Source: Pyrinomonadaceae bacterium
GTDB lineage: Bacteria; Acidobacteriota; Blastocatellia; Pyrinomonadales; Pyrinomonadaceae
NCBI GenBank assembly: GCA_030841085.1
Contig: JAVEDP010000023.1
Span: forward strand, 1-64,000
DNA: 64,000 bases
Reading direction: 5' to 3'
Below, one piece after another: positions 28,294 through 38,511 of the stretch. A program made the translations under genes and the position numbers. Below the pieces are notes generated by a model. The model searched no databases. It had not been told where the DNA came from and saw nothing but the letters and a program-made list of their open reading frames with translations. How positions within the stretch are numbered: position 1 is the first letter of the stretch; each line of letters starts with the position of its first letter.

Positions 28294-29610
28294 ATGAAAA
28301 TCCTGGTGATAGGTTCCGGCGGCCGCGAGCATGCGCTGATTTGGGCGCTAAAACAGAATTCTGCGTCGCCGCTGAAGATTTATTGCGCGCCCGGAAATGC
28401 GGGAATTGCGCAACTAGGTGAATGCGTCAATATCGCCGCCGACAAACATTTCGAGTTGATTGAGTTTGCGCGAGCGAATGCGATCGACCTCACGATTGTT
28501 GGTCCGGAAGTCCCACTGGCTAACGGCATCGTTGATGAATTTCAAAACAGCGGGTTGAAAATTGTCGGACCGTCGCAAGCAGCAGCGCGCTTGGAATCGA
28601 GTAAAGCGTTTGCAAAAGATTTCATGCAACGTCATGCGATTCCGACCGCTGACTACGTCGTTGCGCATTCAAGTGACGAAGCCTTGAGCGCCGTGCGAAG
28701 CGATAGGTTTGGCGACACGAATGCGGCGGTGGTCGTCAAGGCGGATGGCCTCGCCGCGGGCAAAGGCGTGATCGTCGCGCGTTCGCGAGCTGAAGCTGAA
28801 TCCGCGATCGCTGAACTGTTAAGCGGAAGTGTAGTTGCGCAGGAAGCAGCGAATCAGATTTTGATCGAAGAAGCACTCGAGGGAAGAGAAGTGTCGGTTC
28901 TCCTTTTCGCCGATGGCCATGATTACGCGCTGATGCCCGCCGCCCGCGATCATAAACGCATTGGGGAAAACGACACGGGCCCAAACACCGGAGGCATGGG
29001 CGCGATAACCGATGCATCCATCATAGACCCGGAAGTACTTGACCAAATTGTACGCGAAGTTGTTGAGCCAACTCTCAAGGGCGCAGTCATGGAAGGCTTC
29101 CCGTTTCGCGGCGTTTTGTTTATCGGCTTGATGTTGACTGCGGCCGGGCCAAAGGTGTTGGAGTACAACGTGCGCTTCGGCGATCCGGAAACGCAGGCAA
29201 TTCTAATCAGGCTCGAATCTGATTTGGCCGAAATTTTCCAGGCGCTGGTGGCTGGTCGCCTGCGAGAGGTCGACATTCGTTGGCGCGAAGGCTCGTCCGC
29301 TTGCGTGGTGATTGCAAGTGAAGGTTATCCCGGCGCGTACCCCACGGGCGCGCCAATCACAGGGTTGGATCGCGTCATTGTCGGCCCGGCGTTGCAGGTC
29401 TTCCATGCGGGAACGTCCTGGTCGGAAGGGGGCGAGTTGGTCACCGCTGGAGGCCGAGTCCTCGGTATCACGGCGTGGCAGCCGACTTTGGATGCCGCCC
29501 TGGCCCGGTGCTACGAAGCCGTAGACCAGATTGACTGGTCAGGTAAACAATTCCGGCGCGACATTGGCCGGTTTGGGCAAGGCGAGAAAGCCAGCGGGTT
29601 CAGAATCTAA
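28294..29610 (+). CDS. purD: Phosphoribosylamine--glycine ligase
   Basis: MKILVIGSGGREHALIWAL; KADGLAAGKGVIVA; NTGGMGA; EYNVRFGDPETQ. Confidence 0.97.
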   Translation: MKILVIGSGGREHALIWALKQNSASPLKIYCAPGNAGIAQLGECVNIAADKHFELIEFARANAIDLTIVGPEVPLANGIVDEFQNSGLKIVGPSQAAARLESSKAFAKDFMQRHAIPTADYVVAHSSDEALSAVRSDRFGDTNAAVVVKADGLAAGKGVIVARSRAEAESAIAELLSGSVVAQEAANQILIEEALEGREVSVLLFADGHDYALMPAARDHKRIGENDTGPNTGGMGAITDASIIDPEVLDQIVREVVEPTLKGAVMEGFPFRGVLFIGLMLTAAGPKVLEYNVRFGDPETQAILIRLESDLAEIFQALVAGRLREVDIRWREGSSACVVIASEGYPGAYPTGAPITGLDRVIVGPALQVFHAGTSWSEGGELVTAGGRVLGITAWQPTLDAALARCYEAVDQIDWSGKQFRRDIGRFGQGEKASGFRI

Positions 29611-29916
29611 GCTGTAAGTAAGAAGATTGGCCGCGCCCCCGCCCTCACGGACGGGCTACTAACTGCCGGTCCTTCGGACCTACGAATTAAACTAGCTCCA
29701 TTACCAAGGTTTGGTTTGCCGGTTCTGGAAGGCAACGCGTCTCAACTGTTATACTCCACCTTCGTTTGGCAGTCGTATTTTGAACCCTTCGCAATTATTC
29801 ATCGTACAAACATATGCGGACGGCCAGAAGTTAAGGTGGGCGGGTTCGGCCTGCCGTCGCGCGGGGATTTTTGGCATAAACGATCTAACATCCAATCGCT
29901 AGAGGATCGGTGAAAA

Positions 29917-30654
29917 ATGGGACTCCTTAGCAGAATCAAACGTTCGGTGCGCGCGCTGTTCGGCGGCATCATCGAATCAACCGAGAATCCCGAGCTCATA
30001 CTGCAGCAAACCATTCGCGACATGCGCGACCGCGTGCCGGAACTAAATAATTCCGTGGCGCAGGTGATGGCCACCGAAAAGCTGCTGGCGAAAAACAAGG
30101 AACGGCTGGAAACCCAGGTCGTCGATCTGGATTCAAAAATAAAAGCCTCGGTAAAACTGGGACGCGACGATATCGCCACCGCGTACATCGGCCAGTTGGG
30201 TCAGGCGCAAATGGATCTGCAAAAAACCGGCCAGCAACTCGAGCATGCGACGCTGGCGTCGGTACAGGCGTTGAAAGCACGCGACAATTATGTGTTGCAG
30301 ATGCAGCGACGCACGGCCGAAGCGATGCAGTTGATCAATCAATCCAAGCAGGCGCGGCTTCAGGAACAGTTGGCCGCGACCATGGAATCGTTCCAGATTG
30401 GCGACGATGCCTCGACGTTCAATGAAATGCGCGACAAGATCGATCGCCGCGCCGCGGCTGCCGAGGCAAAGTTGCAGCTCGGTTCCGCATCTGTAGACAA
30501 TCAGATGCAGGACATCGAACGCGAAGCAATGGACATGCAACTGCAGGACAAGCTGCTTGCTTACAAACGCGAGATGGGGCTTTTGCCGGCGGCGTCTGGC
30601 GGCGCTCCTCAGGCGCTCCCCGCCGAAGGCGAGAGCGGGGCGAGCAGGAATTAG
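29917..30654 (+). CDS. PspA/IM30 family protein
   Basis: MGLLSRIKRSVRALFGGIIESTENPELILQQTIRDMRDRVPELNNSVAQVMA. Confidence 0.93.
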   Translation: MGLLSRIKRSVRALFGGIIESTENPELILQQTIRDMRDRVPELNNSVAQVMATEKLLAKNKERLETQVVDLDSKIKASVKLGRDDIATAYIGQLGQAQMDLQKTGQQLEHATLASVQALKARDNYVLQMQRRTAEAMQLINQSKQARLQEQLAATMESFQIGDDASTFNEMRDKIDRRAAAAEAKLQLGSASVDNQMQDIEREAMDMQLQDKLLAYKREMGLLPAASGGAPQALPAEGESGASRN

Positions 30655-30726
30655 ATTGGAACTCGGTAAAGCTGTTGCGTCGGATTAATGCACTGAAGAA
30701 GCGTCGTACTCGATAGTTCAAGTTTT

Positions 30727-31563
30727 ATGGCCGAGTTCCCCAAGTTTGATTACAAGTATTTGAAAGAGGCATTCAAGGAGCCTCTGAATTTCTGGGGTCT
30801 GGCGAGCTTTGCGGCAGTTGCCGCTTTTGCTCAGGACGTGACAGTTCTCGCCGGGGCCCTGGTCGCTGAAACAGCCTACTTAGCAACCGTGCCAGCCAGC
30901 TCATTTTATCGCCGTCTCGTCGACCGCCGCGAGAAGCAACGCCTGCTCAAACAGCGCGACCAGCAACGCGAAGCCTCGATCAAGCTTTTCGATCCGCGCG
31001 AGCGTGAAGCCGTCGAATATTTGCGCTGGATGAAGAACCAGATCTACTCGAACTACAAAAAGTTCACCGGCACCAAACAAGTCCCGCAAAACATTCAGAG
31101 CCTCGATCAACGTTGGGAAGATTTTGTCGATCTGCTTGATGTTTACCGTCGCAGGAAACACCATCTTCGATCCATAAATCGCCAGGCGGTTCAGAATCAA
31201 CTCGTACAAGCCGAGCGTGCGGTCCAGGTTTCCCGGGACGATCGCGAGCGGCGCATTCAACAGTCGAATGTCGAGATTCTCAGAAGGCGAGTAGCGGCTT
31301 TTCAGGATATCGAGCGCTCGGTGAAATTGGTTGAAGGCCAGTTACAGTCCATCGAAAACTTTTTTGGTTTGGTCAACGACCAAGTTGTAACTCTACCAAC
31401 GCCTGAACGCGTCTCTTCGCTCGACTTTGAACAGCTCAGCGACTCGATTGCCATGACCAAGCAGATGCTGGAAGAAACGTCAGACACCTTTGCCGCCCTC
31501 GATACTCACAATCGCACCATCGGCAACTACGAACTGCTGCTCAACAGCGGCTCCTCGAAATAA
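30727..31563 (+). CDS. Hypothetical coiled-coil protein
   Basis: Long helical, charged sequence; downstream of pspA-like gene. Confidence 0.75.
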   Translation: MAEFPKFDYKYLKEAFKEPLNFWGLASFAAVAAFAQDVTVLAGALVAETAYLATVPASSFYRRLVDRREKQRLLKQRDQQREASIKLFDPREREAVEYLRWMKNQIYSNYKKFTGTKQVPQNIQSLDQRWEDFVDLLDVYRRRKHHLRSINRQAVQNQLVQAERAVQVSRDDRERRIQQSNVEILRRRVAAFQDIERSVKLVEGQLQSIENFFGLVNDQVVTLPTPERVSSLDFEQLSDSIAMTKQMLEETSDTFAALDTHNRTIGNYELLLNSGSSK

Positions 31564-31572
31564 CTAGCATAA

Positions 31573-31717
31573 CCATCCGCAGATTCCGCAGATTTCACAG
31601 ATTAAATAAGAGAGTCAGACAATAGATAAACAGTCGGAAATAATGCCGGGTGTTTAATGGCTGGTGCCCTGGTTTCCTATTTTTATAATCGGTGTAATCT
31701 GCGAAATCTGCGGATAG
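31573..31717. repeat. Intergenic element with inverted ends ATCCGCAGATT (copy 3)
   Basis: atccgcagattccgcagatttcacagatt ... aatctgcgaaatctgcggat. Confidence 0.88.
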
Positions 31718-31918
31718 CGCCCGGTCATGATTACTGACACGCATCCCGCGAAATATTTTTCTAGTATCGCTGCGATTGGAGTGTGGTAGCGTCGCAAATC
31801 CGCCCCATTCCCCGCGCGCTGAGTGCCTCAAAACGACCGCTAATCAGTAGTTTAGAACTTAACGTAGTGCCTCAATAAATACACTATAATGCATTGAAAA
31901 AAAAGATGACCACTACAT

Positions 31919-31947
31919 ATTGACATCCGACTTTCAAAGGAGTATAT
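31919..31947 (+). promoter_or_regulatory. Strong sigma70-like promoter TTGACA-N17-TATATT upstream of nrdJ
   Basis: ttgacatccgactttcaaaggagtatatt. Confidence 0.7.
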
Positions 31948-32168
31948 TCCGCTGCGCTTGAGGACGAGGCGGGTTGACTTGGAGCAGCGGCAGGCCCCTG
32001 AACTGCTCTCCAGCTGAATTTTTCGCTTCGAAATAAAGCCAACCGAAGTATCCGCTACACATGATAAGCGAACGCACGTCTACTATAATGTAGTCGTAGA
32101 ACCGTCTTTGAAACTCCCGATAATGGCTCGTGCTGGTATTACCCCGAGCACGAGAAAGGCAGATTAGA

Positions 32169-34850
32169 ATGAGCGCAGCCATCGGCAAAACCACCCCCGC
32201 AGCAAACGCATCTCCAGCCACCACTCCGGCTCCGACCACACGGCGGAAAACTCAGCCGCTGGGACTGAACGCCAAGCGTGTAATCAGCAAGCGCTACTCG
32301 CTGAAGGATGCGAAGGGACGCGCGCTGGAAGAATGGCCGGATATTGTTCGCCGCGTGGTGGGGCATGTTTCGGCTGCGGAAAAAGACGGGCAAAAGCGCG
32401 ATGAGTTTTTCGCTGCGATGAGTGACGTTATGCTGGCGCGCGAGTTTGTTCCCAACACGCCTTGCCTGGTTAACGCCGGCAAAACAAATGGTCAACTTGC
32501 TGCCTGTTTTGTGCTGGATGTGCCCGACTCGATAACCGGCATTATGGATCACGCCAAGGCTGCGGCGACGATTCATCAAACCGGCGGCGGTACCGGCATG
32601 ACTTACGAATTTCTGCGTCCCTCAGGCGCGCTCGTTGGATCAACTCGCGGCGTTGCTTCCGGTCCAGTGTCGTTCATGAACATCGTCAATCAGGTTACTG
32701 ACGTCGTGAAGCAGGGCGGCGTACGTCGCGGCGCCAACATGGGCATGATGCGCGTTACGCACCCGGACGTGCTGCGCTTCATTCACGCGAAGAACGATCA
32801 GCATTCGCTGACGAACTTCAACATCTCGGTCAACGTTACCGACAAGTTTCTGAAGGCCGTTGACGAAAACGAATGGTTCCAACTCGAGTTTGACGGCGAG
32901 CCCTGGAATGATTCCATCAAGGATCCGGTGCGCGATTTCGAAGACTATGTGCTTTACCGTCGTTCCGATGGAACAACGGTAACTTTCCCGGACAAGCTGG
33001 CTTTCGAGACCGCGGACCTCAGCAGCTGCGCCATTGAGGAAGCGCCGCGGCCGGGCATGGTTTACGCGCCCGACATTTGGAACCGCATCGTGGCCAGCGC
33101 GCACAAGTATGCTGAGCCTGGCATCGCCTTCATCGACGAAGTAAATCGTCACAATCACATGATGAAGTCGATGGGCCCGATCTATTCGTGCAACCCGTGC
33201 GGCGAGCAGTTTCTGCATTTCTCAAACTCGTGCAACCTCGGTTCAATCGATCTTGCGAAGTTTTACGATCCGGAAAAACGCGTCGATTGGGATCGGCTGC
33301 GCGAAGTGACGCATCTCTGCACGCGCTTTCTCGACAACGTCATCGACACTTGCGCCTGGCCGCTGCCGGAAATTCAGGACGTCGTGTCGCGCACGCGGCC
33401 GGTAGGCCTGGGCGTGATGGGCTTTGCCGATCTCTGTTTGAATTTGAAAGTTACTTACGGCACGCCCGAGTCAATCGACTTGATGGAAGAGATGATGGGC
33501 TTCATTCGGCGCGAGTCTTGGAACGCCAGCATCAAGTTGGGCGCCGAGAAGGGCGTGTTTCCGGAATTTGAACCGAACCGCGAAGCTTACGAAGATTTTC
33601 TTTACAACCAGATCGGCATTTCGCGCGATGTGAAACTGACGCCGCGCAACTATGAAGTGACCACGATTGCTCCGACCGGCACCATCTCGCTCGTTGCGGA
33701 AACGTCGAGCGGGATCGAGCCAAACTTCTCCTGGGCCTATGTGCGCAAGGATACGTTGGGCACGCGGACCTATGTGCATACCCTCGCGGCCCAGGCGTTG
33801 GGCATTGAAGTCGATCAGACTGAGAAGGAGTCTATCGACAAAGCAGCCGATTACGTTTGCGAACACGAAAGCGAGTTGCCGCCGCATTTCATCTCGGCAA
33901 TGAACATCAGCGCCGAGCAACACGTGCATGTGCTGGCCGCAGCACAGCGCAACGTCGACAACAGTGTTTCGAAGACTTGCAACGGCGCGGTCAACGACAG
34001 CGTTGAGTCGGTCGATAGACTTTATCGATTGGGACGACAGCTCGGTTGCAAAGCTGTTAGTTATTACCGCGACGGCTCGCGCGACAATCAAGTGCTGACT
34101 TCGATGAAGGCGTCGGACTTGCCGGGCGCGCCGAACTTAACAGTGAGCAGCGAGTTGGCTTGCAACCCCGAAGCGATCGTAGAAGTTTTGGATGAGCCGC
34201 CGGCCACTCATGCTGATGCCGCGATCATTGCGCCAATAGGCGCCGACGCCGAGGTCGCCGCGCGACAACAGATCCAAGCGGACACGGCAGCTTCAAATCA
34301 GCCGGTGGGCAGCGGCCCAACGCCGCGCCTTCAGACACAAGCTCAGATCGAGGCCATTCGTATCGAGCGGCCGCGCGAGTTGAGCGGCGCCACCTGGCAG
34401 ATTCCGTTTGACGGGCAGAACCTCTACGTCACCGTCAATCACGATGGCAAGATGATTCAGGAAGTGTTTGCCACTGGCCCAATCTCGGGCGGCGTGGGTC
34501 TGCTTGCTTCAAAGATGCTGCGTGGTGGTTTCGATGCGGCCGAAGTTGCTTACAGTTTGAACAAAGTGACCGGCACGCACGCGGTCTGGTTCAACGAGCG
34601 CTTGTTGACTTCGCCTGAACAGGCCGTAGCCGAATGCATCATGATCACCAACCGCCGCGTGCAGCAGTTGCCCGACTCCGCGCGCGCGCTTGGTAAAACT
34701 CAGCACTCAGTACTCAGCACTCAGCACTCTTCTCCGGTCGGCGCCATCATGTCCAACATGATCGGCATCTGCCCCGAATGCCACGGTCAATTGGAACACG
34801 CGTCGGGCTGCGACTTCTGTCGCGATTGTGGTTATTCGAAATGCAAGTAG
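32169..34850 (+). CDS. nrdJ: Adenosylcobalamin-dependent (class II) ribonucleoside-diphosphate reductase
   Basis: [40 protein letters not shown]-terminal CPECHGQL...[15 protein letters not shown] at 32169 (ORF track extends to 32130). Confidence 0.95.
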   Translation: MSAAIGKTTPAANASPATTPAPTTRRKTQPLGLNAKRVISKRYSLKDAKGRALEEWPDIVRRVVGHVSAAEKDGQKRDEFFAAMSDVMLAREFVPNTPCLVNAGKTNGQLAACFVLDVPDSITGIMDHAKAAATIHQTGGGTGMTYEFLRPSGALVGSTRGVASGPVSFMNIVNQVTDVVKQGGVRRGANMGMMRVTHPDVLRFIHAKNDQHSLTNFNISVNVTDKFLKAVDENEWFQLEFDGEPWNDSIKDPVRDFEDYVLYRRSDGTTVTFPDKLAFETADLSSCAIEEAPRPGMVYAPDIWNRIVASAHKYAEPGIAFIDEVNRHNHMMKSMGPIYSCNPCGEQFLHFSNSCNLGSIDLAKFYDPEKRVDWDRLREVTHLCTRFLDNVIDTCAWPLPEIQDVVSRTRPVGLGVMGFADLCLNLKVTYGTPESIDLMEEMMGFIRRESWNASIKLGAEKGVFPEFEPNREAYEDFLYNQIGISRDVKLTPRNYEVTTIAPTGTISLVAETSSGIEPNFSWAYVRKDTLGTRTYVHTLAAQALGIEVDQTEKESIDKAADYVCEHESELPPHFISAMNISAEQHVHVLAAAQRNVDNSVSKTCNGAVNDSVESVDRLYRLGRQLGCKAVSYYRDGSRDNQVLTSMKASDLPGAPNLTVSSELACNPEAIVEVLDEPPATHADAAIIAPIGADAEVAARQQIQADTAASNQPVGSGPTPRLQTQAQIEAIRIERPRELSGATWQIPFDGQNLYVTVNHDGKMIQEVFATGPISGGVGLLASKMLRGGFDAAEVAYSLNKVTGTHAVWFNERLLTSPEQAVAECIMITNRRVQQLPDSARALGKTQHSVLSTQHSSPVGAIMSNMIGICPECHGQLEHASGCDFCRDCGYSKCK
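34698..34732 (+). repeat. Heptamer array (ACTCAGC/ACTCAGT)x5 inside nrdJ
   Basis: actcagcactcagtactcagcactcagcactcttc, encoding [12 protein letters not shown] in frame. Confidence 0.95.
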
Positions 34851-35295
34851 TGGGGAATGTTAGTATTCGGGCGTGTCGGGATAGCGGGTGGATTAGTGTT
34901 GGAACCGCTGAAGTGTGGTCGGCAATGGCGATCGGTGCACAACTCACCAGTTAGAAGCGTTACCAGGCATCACCCAAGTCGGCGGGTGGGTTATAGAAGC
35001 TGGGTTGATATTCAGTTACGAAGCTCAGATAGAATTTCGTTTATCGGGCAACGGATAGTTTGTTTTCTGCACCTCCATAGTTTCGAGTAGCCGGGAACTC
35101 ATCTCCCGCGTCAATCGCCCCATTAGTTTCTCGGAGTTCACTCGCTAACGGCCTAAAAGTTCTAAACCTTGAGCCCTTCGAATGGTATCGTTCTTAAAGA
35201 TTTCTTCAGTTAACTCGTGCTCTGATTACATACATCAACGGAGTCTTTCATTCCGATTTCTACCCGCTTGAACTATTGCGGGAGCCGGGGCGGTA

Positions 35296-36318
35296 ATGAC
35301 TATCAAAGACGAGTCTTTAGTCAAGCGAATCGCAACGGTAATCGGTCTGAGCGAATCGGATTTCAAATTGGTCTGCAATCACGCAAATACTTCCTGTGTT
35401 ATTTATAAGTTGACCGACAAGCACACAGGACAAATGTTTGCGTTGAAGATGGATAAGCGTCGGGGGAAAAAAGTCCGTGCCGAAGTGGAATATCTAAGAG
35501 CGAATAATGACCTGGTTTTCTTGCCGCACGTTTATCAAGCAGGCACAGTTGATTTCCGTGATTTCTATCTAATGGAGTATCTCGAGGGCTATCGTAGTTT
35601 CACAGACTTGTATCAGCACAACTGCCTTACTCCGGGTCACATCCAACAGGTGGTTGAAGTCTTGGGGAATATCCAAACGACAATAGAGAGCAAGTCAGTC
35701 GTGCACAAAATTTATGAGGAACATTACGTGGGTCGATTGAACAAAAGACTTCAAACGCTAAGGGAATCGTTCCTTCATCAATATTTGGAGTCACAGAGCC
35801 TTCGGATTAATGCGTCCGTATTCGAGAATCTGACCTTTTTTTGGGAACGCCGTCTTCAGGGACATCGAGATTCCTTTTTCACGGAAACGGGCCCATATCC
35901 GGGTGACACGCACTTTGAAAACGTGTTAATAAACAACAATCAGCAACTGAAGATTATTGATCCCAACGGAGCGATGTTCTTACCTTTAGCCTATGATATT
36001 GGCAAGTTGTTACACTCGTTGCACGGAGGCTATGACGTGTTCCACGCGGCGAGTTTCCGCGTGCGTCAACGCGCCGCAAGAACGTTTGCGTTTTCTTATC
36101 AGTTTCCGGAACGTCGTGACGAGCTGTTGCGGGTTTTGATCAAATCCATTCTTCAAAGATGGGGCGCCAAAGTATTACAAGTCTCATACCTTTCCGAAAT
36201 CTTTCATTTCTCGTCTCTGATTTCACATCATCTTTGCAATAAGAAAGAGGCCCTCGGGTTTTACCTGCGAACCCTTGAGCTAATTGACGAATACAAAAAA
36301 GCGTACTCGGATGCGTAA
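35296..36318 (+). CDS. Aminoglycoside phosphotransferase/choline kinase-like (APH fold) kinase
   Basis: PYPGDTHFENVLINNNQQLKIIDPNGAM (Brenner-like catalytic loop plus IDPN). Confidence 0.75.
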   Translation: MTIKDESLVKRIATVIGLSESDFKLVCNHANTSCVIYKLTDKHTGQMFALKMDKRRGKKVRAEVEYLRANNDLVFLPHVYQAGTVDFRDFYLMEYLEGYRSFTDLYQHNCLTPGHIQQVVEVLGNIQTTIESKSVVHKIYEEHYVGRLNKRLQTLRESFLHQYLESQSLRINASVFENLTFFWERRLQGHRDSFFTETGPYPGDTHFENVLINNNQQLKIIDPNGAMFLPLAYDIGKLLHSLHGGYDVFHAASFRVRQRAARTFAFSYQFPERRDELLRVLIKSILQRWGAKVLQVSYLSEIFHFSSLISHHLCNKKEALGFYLRTLELIDEYKKAYSDA

Positions 36319-37606
36319 GAAAGCGTTATTTACTTTTTGGGATGGGGCCGATGGCCACTTTTTCCGAATCTCGGCCGTAGCCACGATTGTGTCTCGTGCC
36401 GGCTTTGAACTAGCGTTCATTACGGCGAAGAGTCATAAGGACAAAGTCAGGGACAGGTTCCCGCAGGCGAAAATTTACCAGATTGAAAATAGGAAGTCCG
36501 TGATTCATGCTCCGCCTTATCAGTTGCCTTTGTTCTCTCACGCTTTTCGACACTCGCAACGATTGTGTGGGTTGGAGTTTAATGATGTCGATTTTCTAAT
36601 ACTCACCATCGAATTAGAGTTGGAAGCGATTCGGTCATTTGCTCCTAACATTATTTTCAACGATTATCGCGATACAATCAGAACGGCGGCTGAAATCACC
36701 GGCACGCCGATCATCGGGACCACCATTACGAGCGGAAACACCGCGGGATTCCCCTTGGGTTGGTGGATCCCGGTTCCAACGGACTTGAAGTTGCCTGACT
36801 GTGTCCCCAGCTTCAATGCAGCGCGTTCACATTTCGGCCTTGAGCCGATTGATGACGAGCGCCACAATTTTGAAGGCGACTTCAATTTGATTCCGTCCTG
36901 CGAAATTATCGACCCCTTAAAAGTTGATCGGAACAAAGACGTTTACGTGGGAGTTCCAGACAGTCCCGTAACAACCACTAACGACAAGGGCGCCCGACAC
37001 CCTCGTTTGAAAGCCGGCACCAAAGTGATCTTCTGCAATTTAGGGGATGATAATAATGGATCAGGTTGGCGGTTCGATCCGATACTTTGTCAGCTGTGCA
37101 ATTCTTTCAAGGCTACTTTTGTCATCGCAGGGAAGCCGGAGCACTATCCTCAAACCTATGATCTGGCGAGGACGTCGCGCAACATCTTAATTGACGAGAC
37201 GTGGAAAGGTACCGACTATCAATGGATAACTCGCAATGCCGATGCTATGATCTCGCATGGTGGCACTGGCGCGCTAGTAGCTTTACAAAACGGCATCCCC
37301 ATTATTTTCATCCCTCGTAACACAGAGTCGAGCACTGCCTATCGGTCCAGTGAATATGGCGCAGGAATATATGTGCAACACTCCAGTGAACCATTGGCAA
37401 GAAAAGCGGCTCCCGATCTTGGCCCAGGTGTCGAGATACTTGGCCATTGGAAGTCCGGTATTCGAGCGGCCGATCTGAGGACCCATTTGGAAACAGTCTT
37501 AGAGAGTTCCAGTTACCGATACAGAGCTCAGGAGATAGCGATCACGTTGAACAAATACAGCTTGGAGTCAGAGAGTCTCGCAATTCTTGATTCCAGTGGA
37601 GCTTGA
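36311..37606 (+). CDS. UDP-glycosyltransferase-like (MGT/GT-B) protein
   Basis: ISHGGTGALVALQNGIPIIFIPRN donor-binding region; overlaps upstream stop. Confidence 0.75.
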   Translation: MRKKALFTFWDGADGHFFRISAVATIVSRAGFELAFITAKSHKDKVRDRFPQAKIYQIENRKSVIHAPPYQLPLFSHAFRHSQRLCGLEFNDVDFLILTIELELEAIRSFAPNIIFNDYRDTIRTAAEITGTPIIGTTITSGNTAGFPLGWWIPVPTDLKLPDCVPSFNAARSHFGLEPIDDERHNFEGDFNLIPSCEIIDPLKVDRNKDVYVGVPDSPVTTTNDKGARHPRLKAGTKVIFCNLGDDNNGSGWRFDPILCQLCNSFKATFVIAGKPEHYPQTYDLARTSRNILIDETWKGTDYQWITRNADAMISHGGTGALVALQNGIPIIFIPRNTESSTAYRSSEYGAGIYVQHSSEPLARKAAPDLGPGVEILGHWKSGIRAADLRTHLETVLESSSYRYRAQEIAITLNKYSLESESLAILDSSGA

Positions 37607-37665
37607 TCAGCTACGAGGCGCCTTTCCGCCGCGCAGCTATACTTCCTTGCCGCGGAGATTCCACC

Positions 37666-38472
37666 ATGCCCCGCAAGATTCCTTTCCCGATTATTGCGTT
37701 CAATTTTAACGATCAATTCGATCTTCAAGGAATTGTCTTGGCTCTAAATAATGGCTCGAGGCCGGGCGTCTTGATGTTAAGCATGGGGGCAATAGAGTTT
37801 TCGGGGCTCGAGTATCTAGTTGCTATGTTCCAGGCCGCAAAAAGCGTGAGCGAGCAGGAGCTTTACCTGGAGCTGGATCATTGTCATGACCTCGCCATGA
37901 TTAGGCGCTGCGCGGATTTAGGTTTCGATTTGATCATGGCTGACTTTTCCAGCGCTGACTTCAAAAGAAATGTTGAGTTCACCCGCGAGGCCGCTGACAT
38001 AGCTCACGCCAAAGGGGCGTTGCTGGAAGGCGAACTCGGCGTTATTCCAGTACTCACCAGCACTACTGGAATAAGCACGACCTTCACAGACGTGGATCAG
38101 GCTCAGGAGTTCATTGCCGCGACTCAAATTGACCTCTTCGCCCCATCAGTCGGTAACTTCCACGGTGTACTTCAGTCGAAGCCATCTCCCAACATCGATC
38201 ACATCAGGACGTTGGCAGATCGACTGGCTACTCCAATGGTGCTTCACGGTAGCGATTTCCTGACTAATGAGACGCTCGGGGAAGCGATCGACGCCGGTAT
38301 GGCAAAAATAAATTTTGGGCCGGAACTGCGCGCCGCTTATGTAGAGTCACTCGCATCTTCGTGTGAGACCACAAGTTCATTCACTGATCACCGCCCCATC
38401 TTGCGTAGCGCCATCAAAACGGTTGCCGCGAGGGTAACCTCGAGGCTCGAGATTCTGGGAGTCGAGCCCTAG
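37666..38472 (+). CDS. Class II fructose-bisphosphate/ketose-bisphosphate aldolase-like protein
   Basis: LELDHCHDLAMIRRCADLGFDLIMADFS; EGELGVI; VGNFHGV; PMVLHGSDFLTNETLGEAIDAGMAKINFGPELR; ORF track start 37603. Confidence 0.82.
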   Translation: MPRKIPFPIIAFNFNDQFDLQGIVLALNNGSRPGVLMLSMGAIEFSGLEYLVAMFQAAKSVSEQELYLELDHCHDLAMIRRCADLGFDLIMADFSSADFKRNVEFTREAADIAHAKGALLEGELGVIPVLTSTTGISTTFTDVDQAQEFIAATQIDLFAPSVGNFHGVLQSKPSPNIDHIRTLADRLATPMVLHGSDFLTNETLGEAIDAGMAKINFGPELRAAYVESLASSCETTSSFTDHRPILRSAIKTVAARVTSRLEILGVEP

Positions 38473-38511
38473 CTGCTCGGCGCATGGCTGGTCGCTGATG
38501 TTAATCTGATA

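Noticed and set aside
31950-32168. Cobalamin riboswitch upstream of the B12-dependent RNR
   Set aside because: No recognisable B12 box (GCCACTG / AGYCMGGAGACC) by eye; only generic hairpins.
34851-35295. Possible genes or RNA in the 445-bp gap before the kinase-GT cluster
   Set aside because: ORF 34857..35090 has no plausible composition or motif, and no clear stem-loop or tRNA signature was seen.
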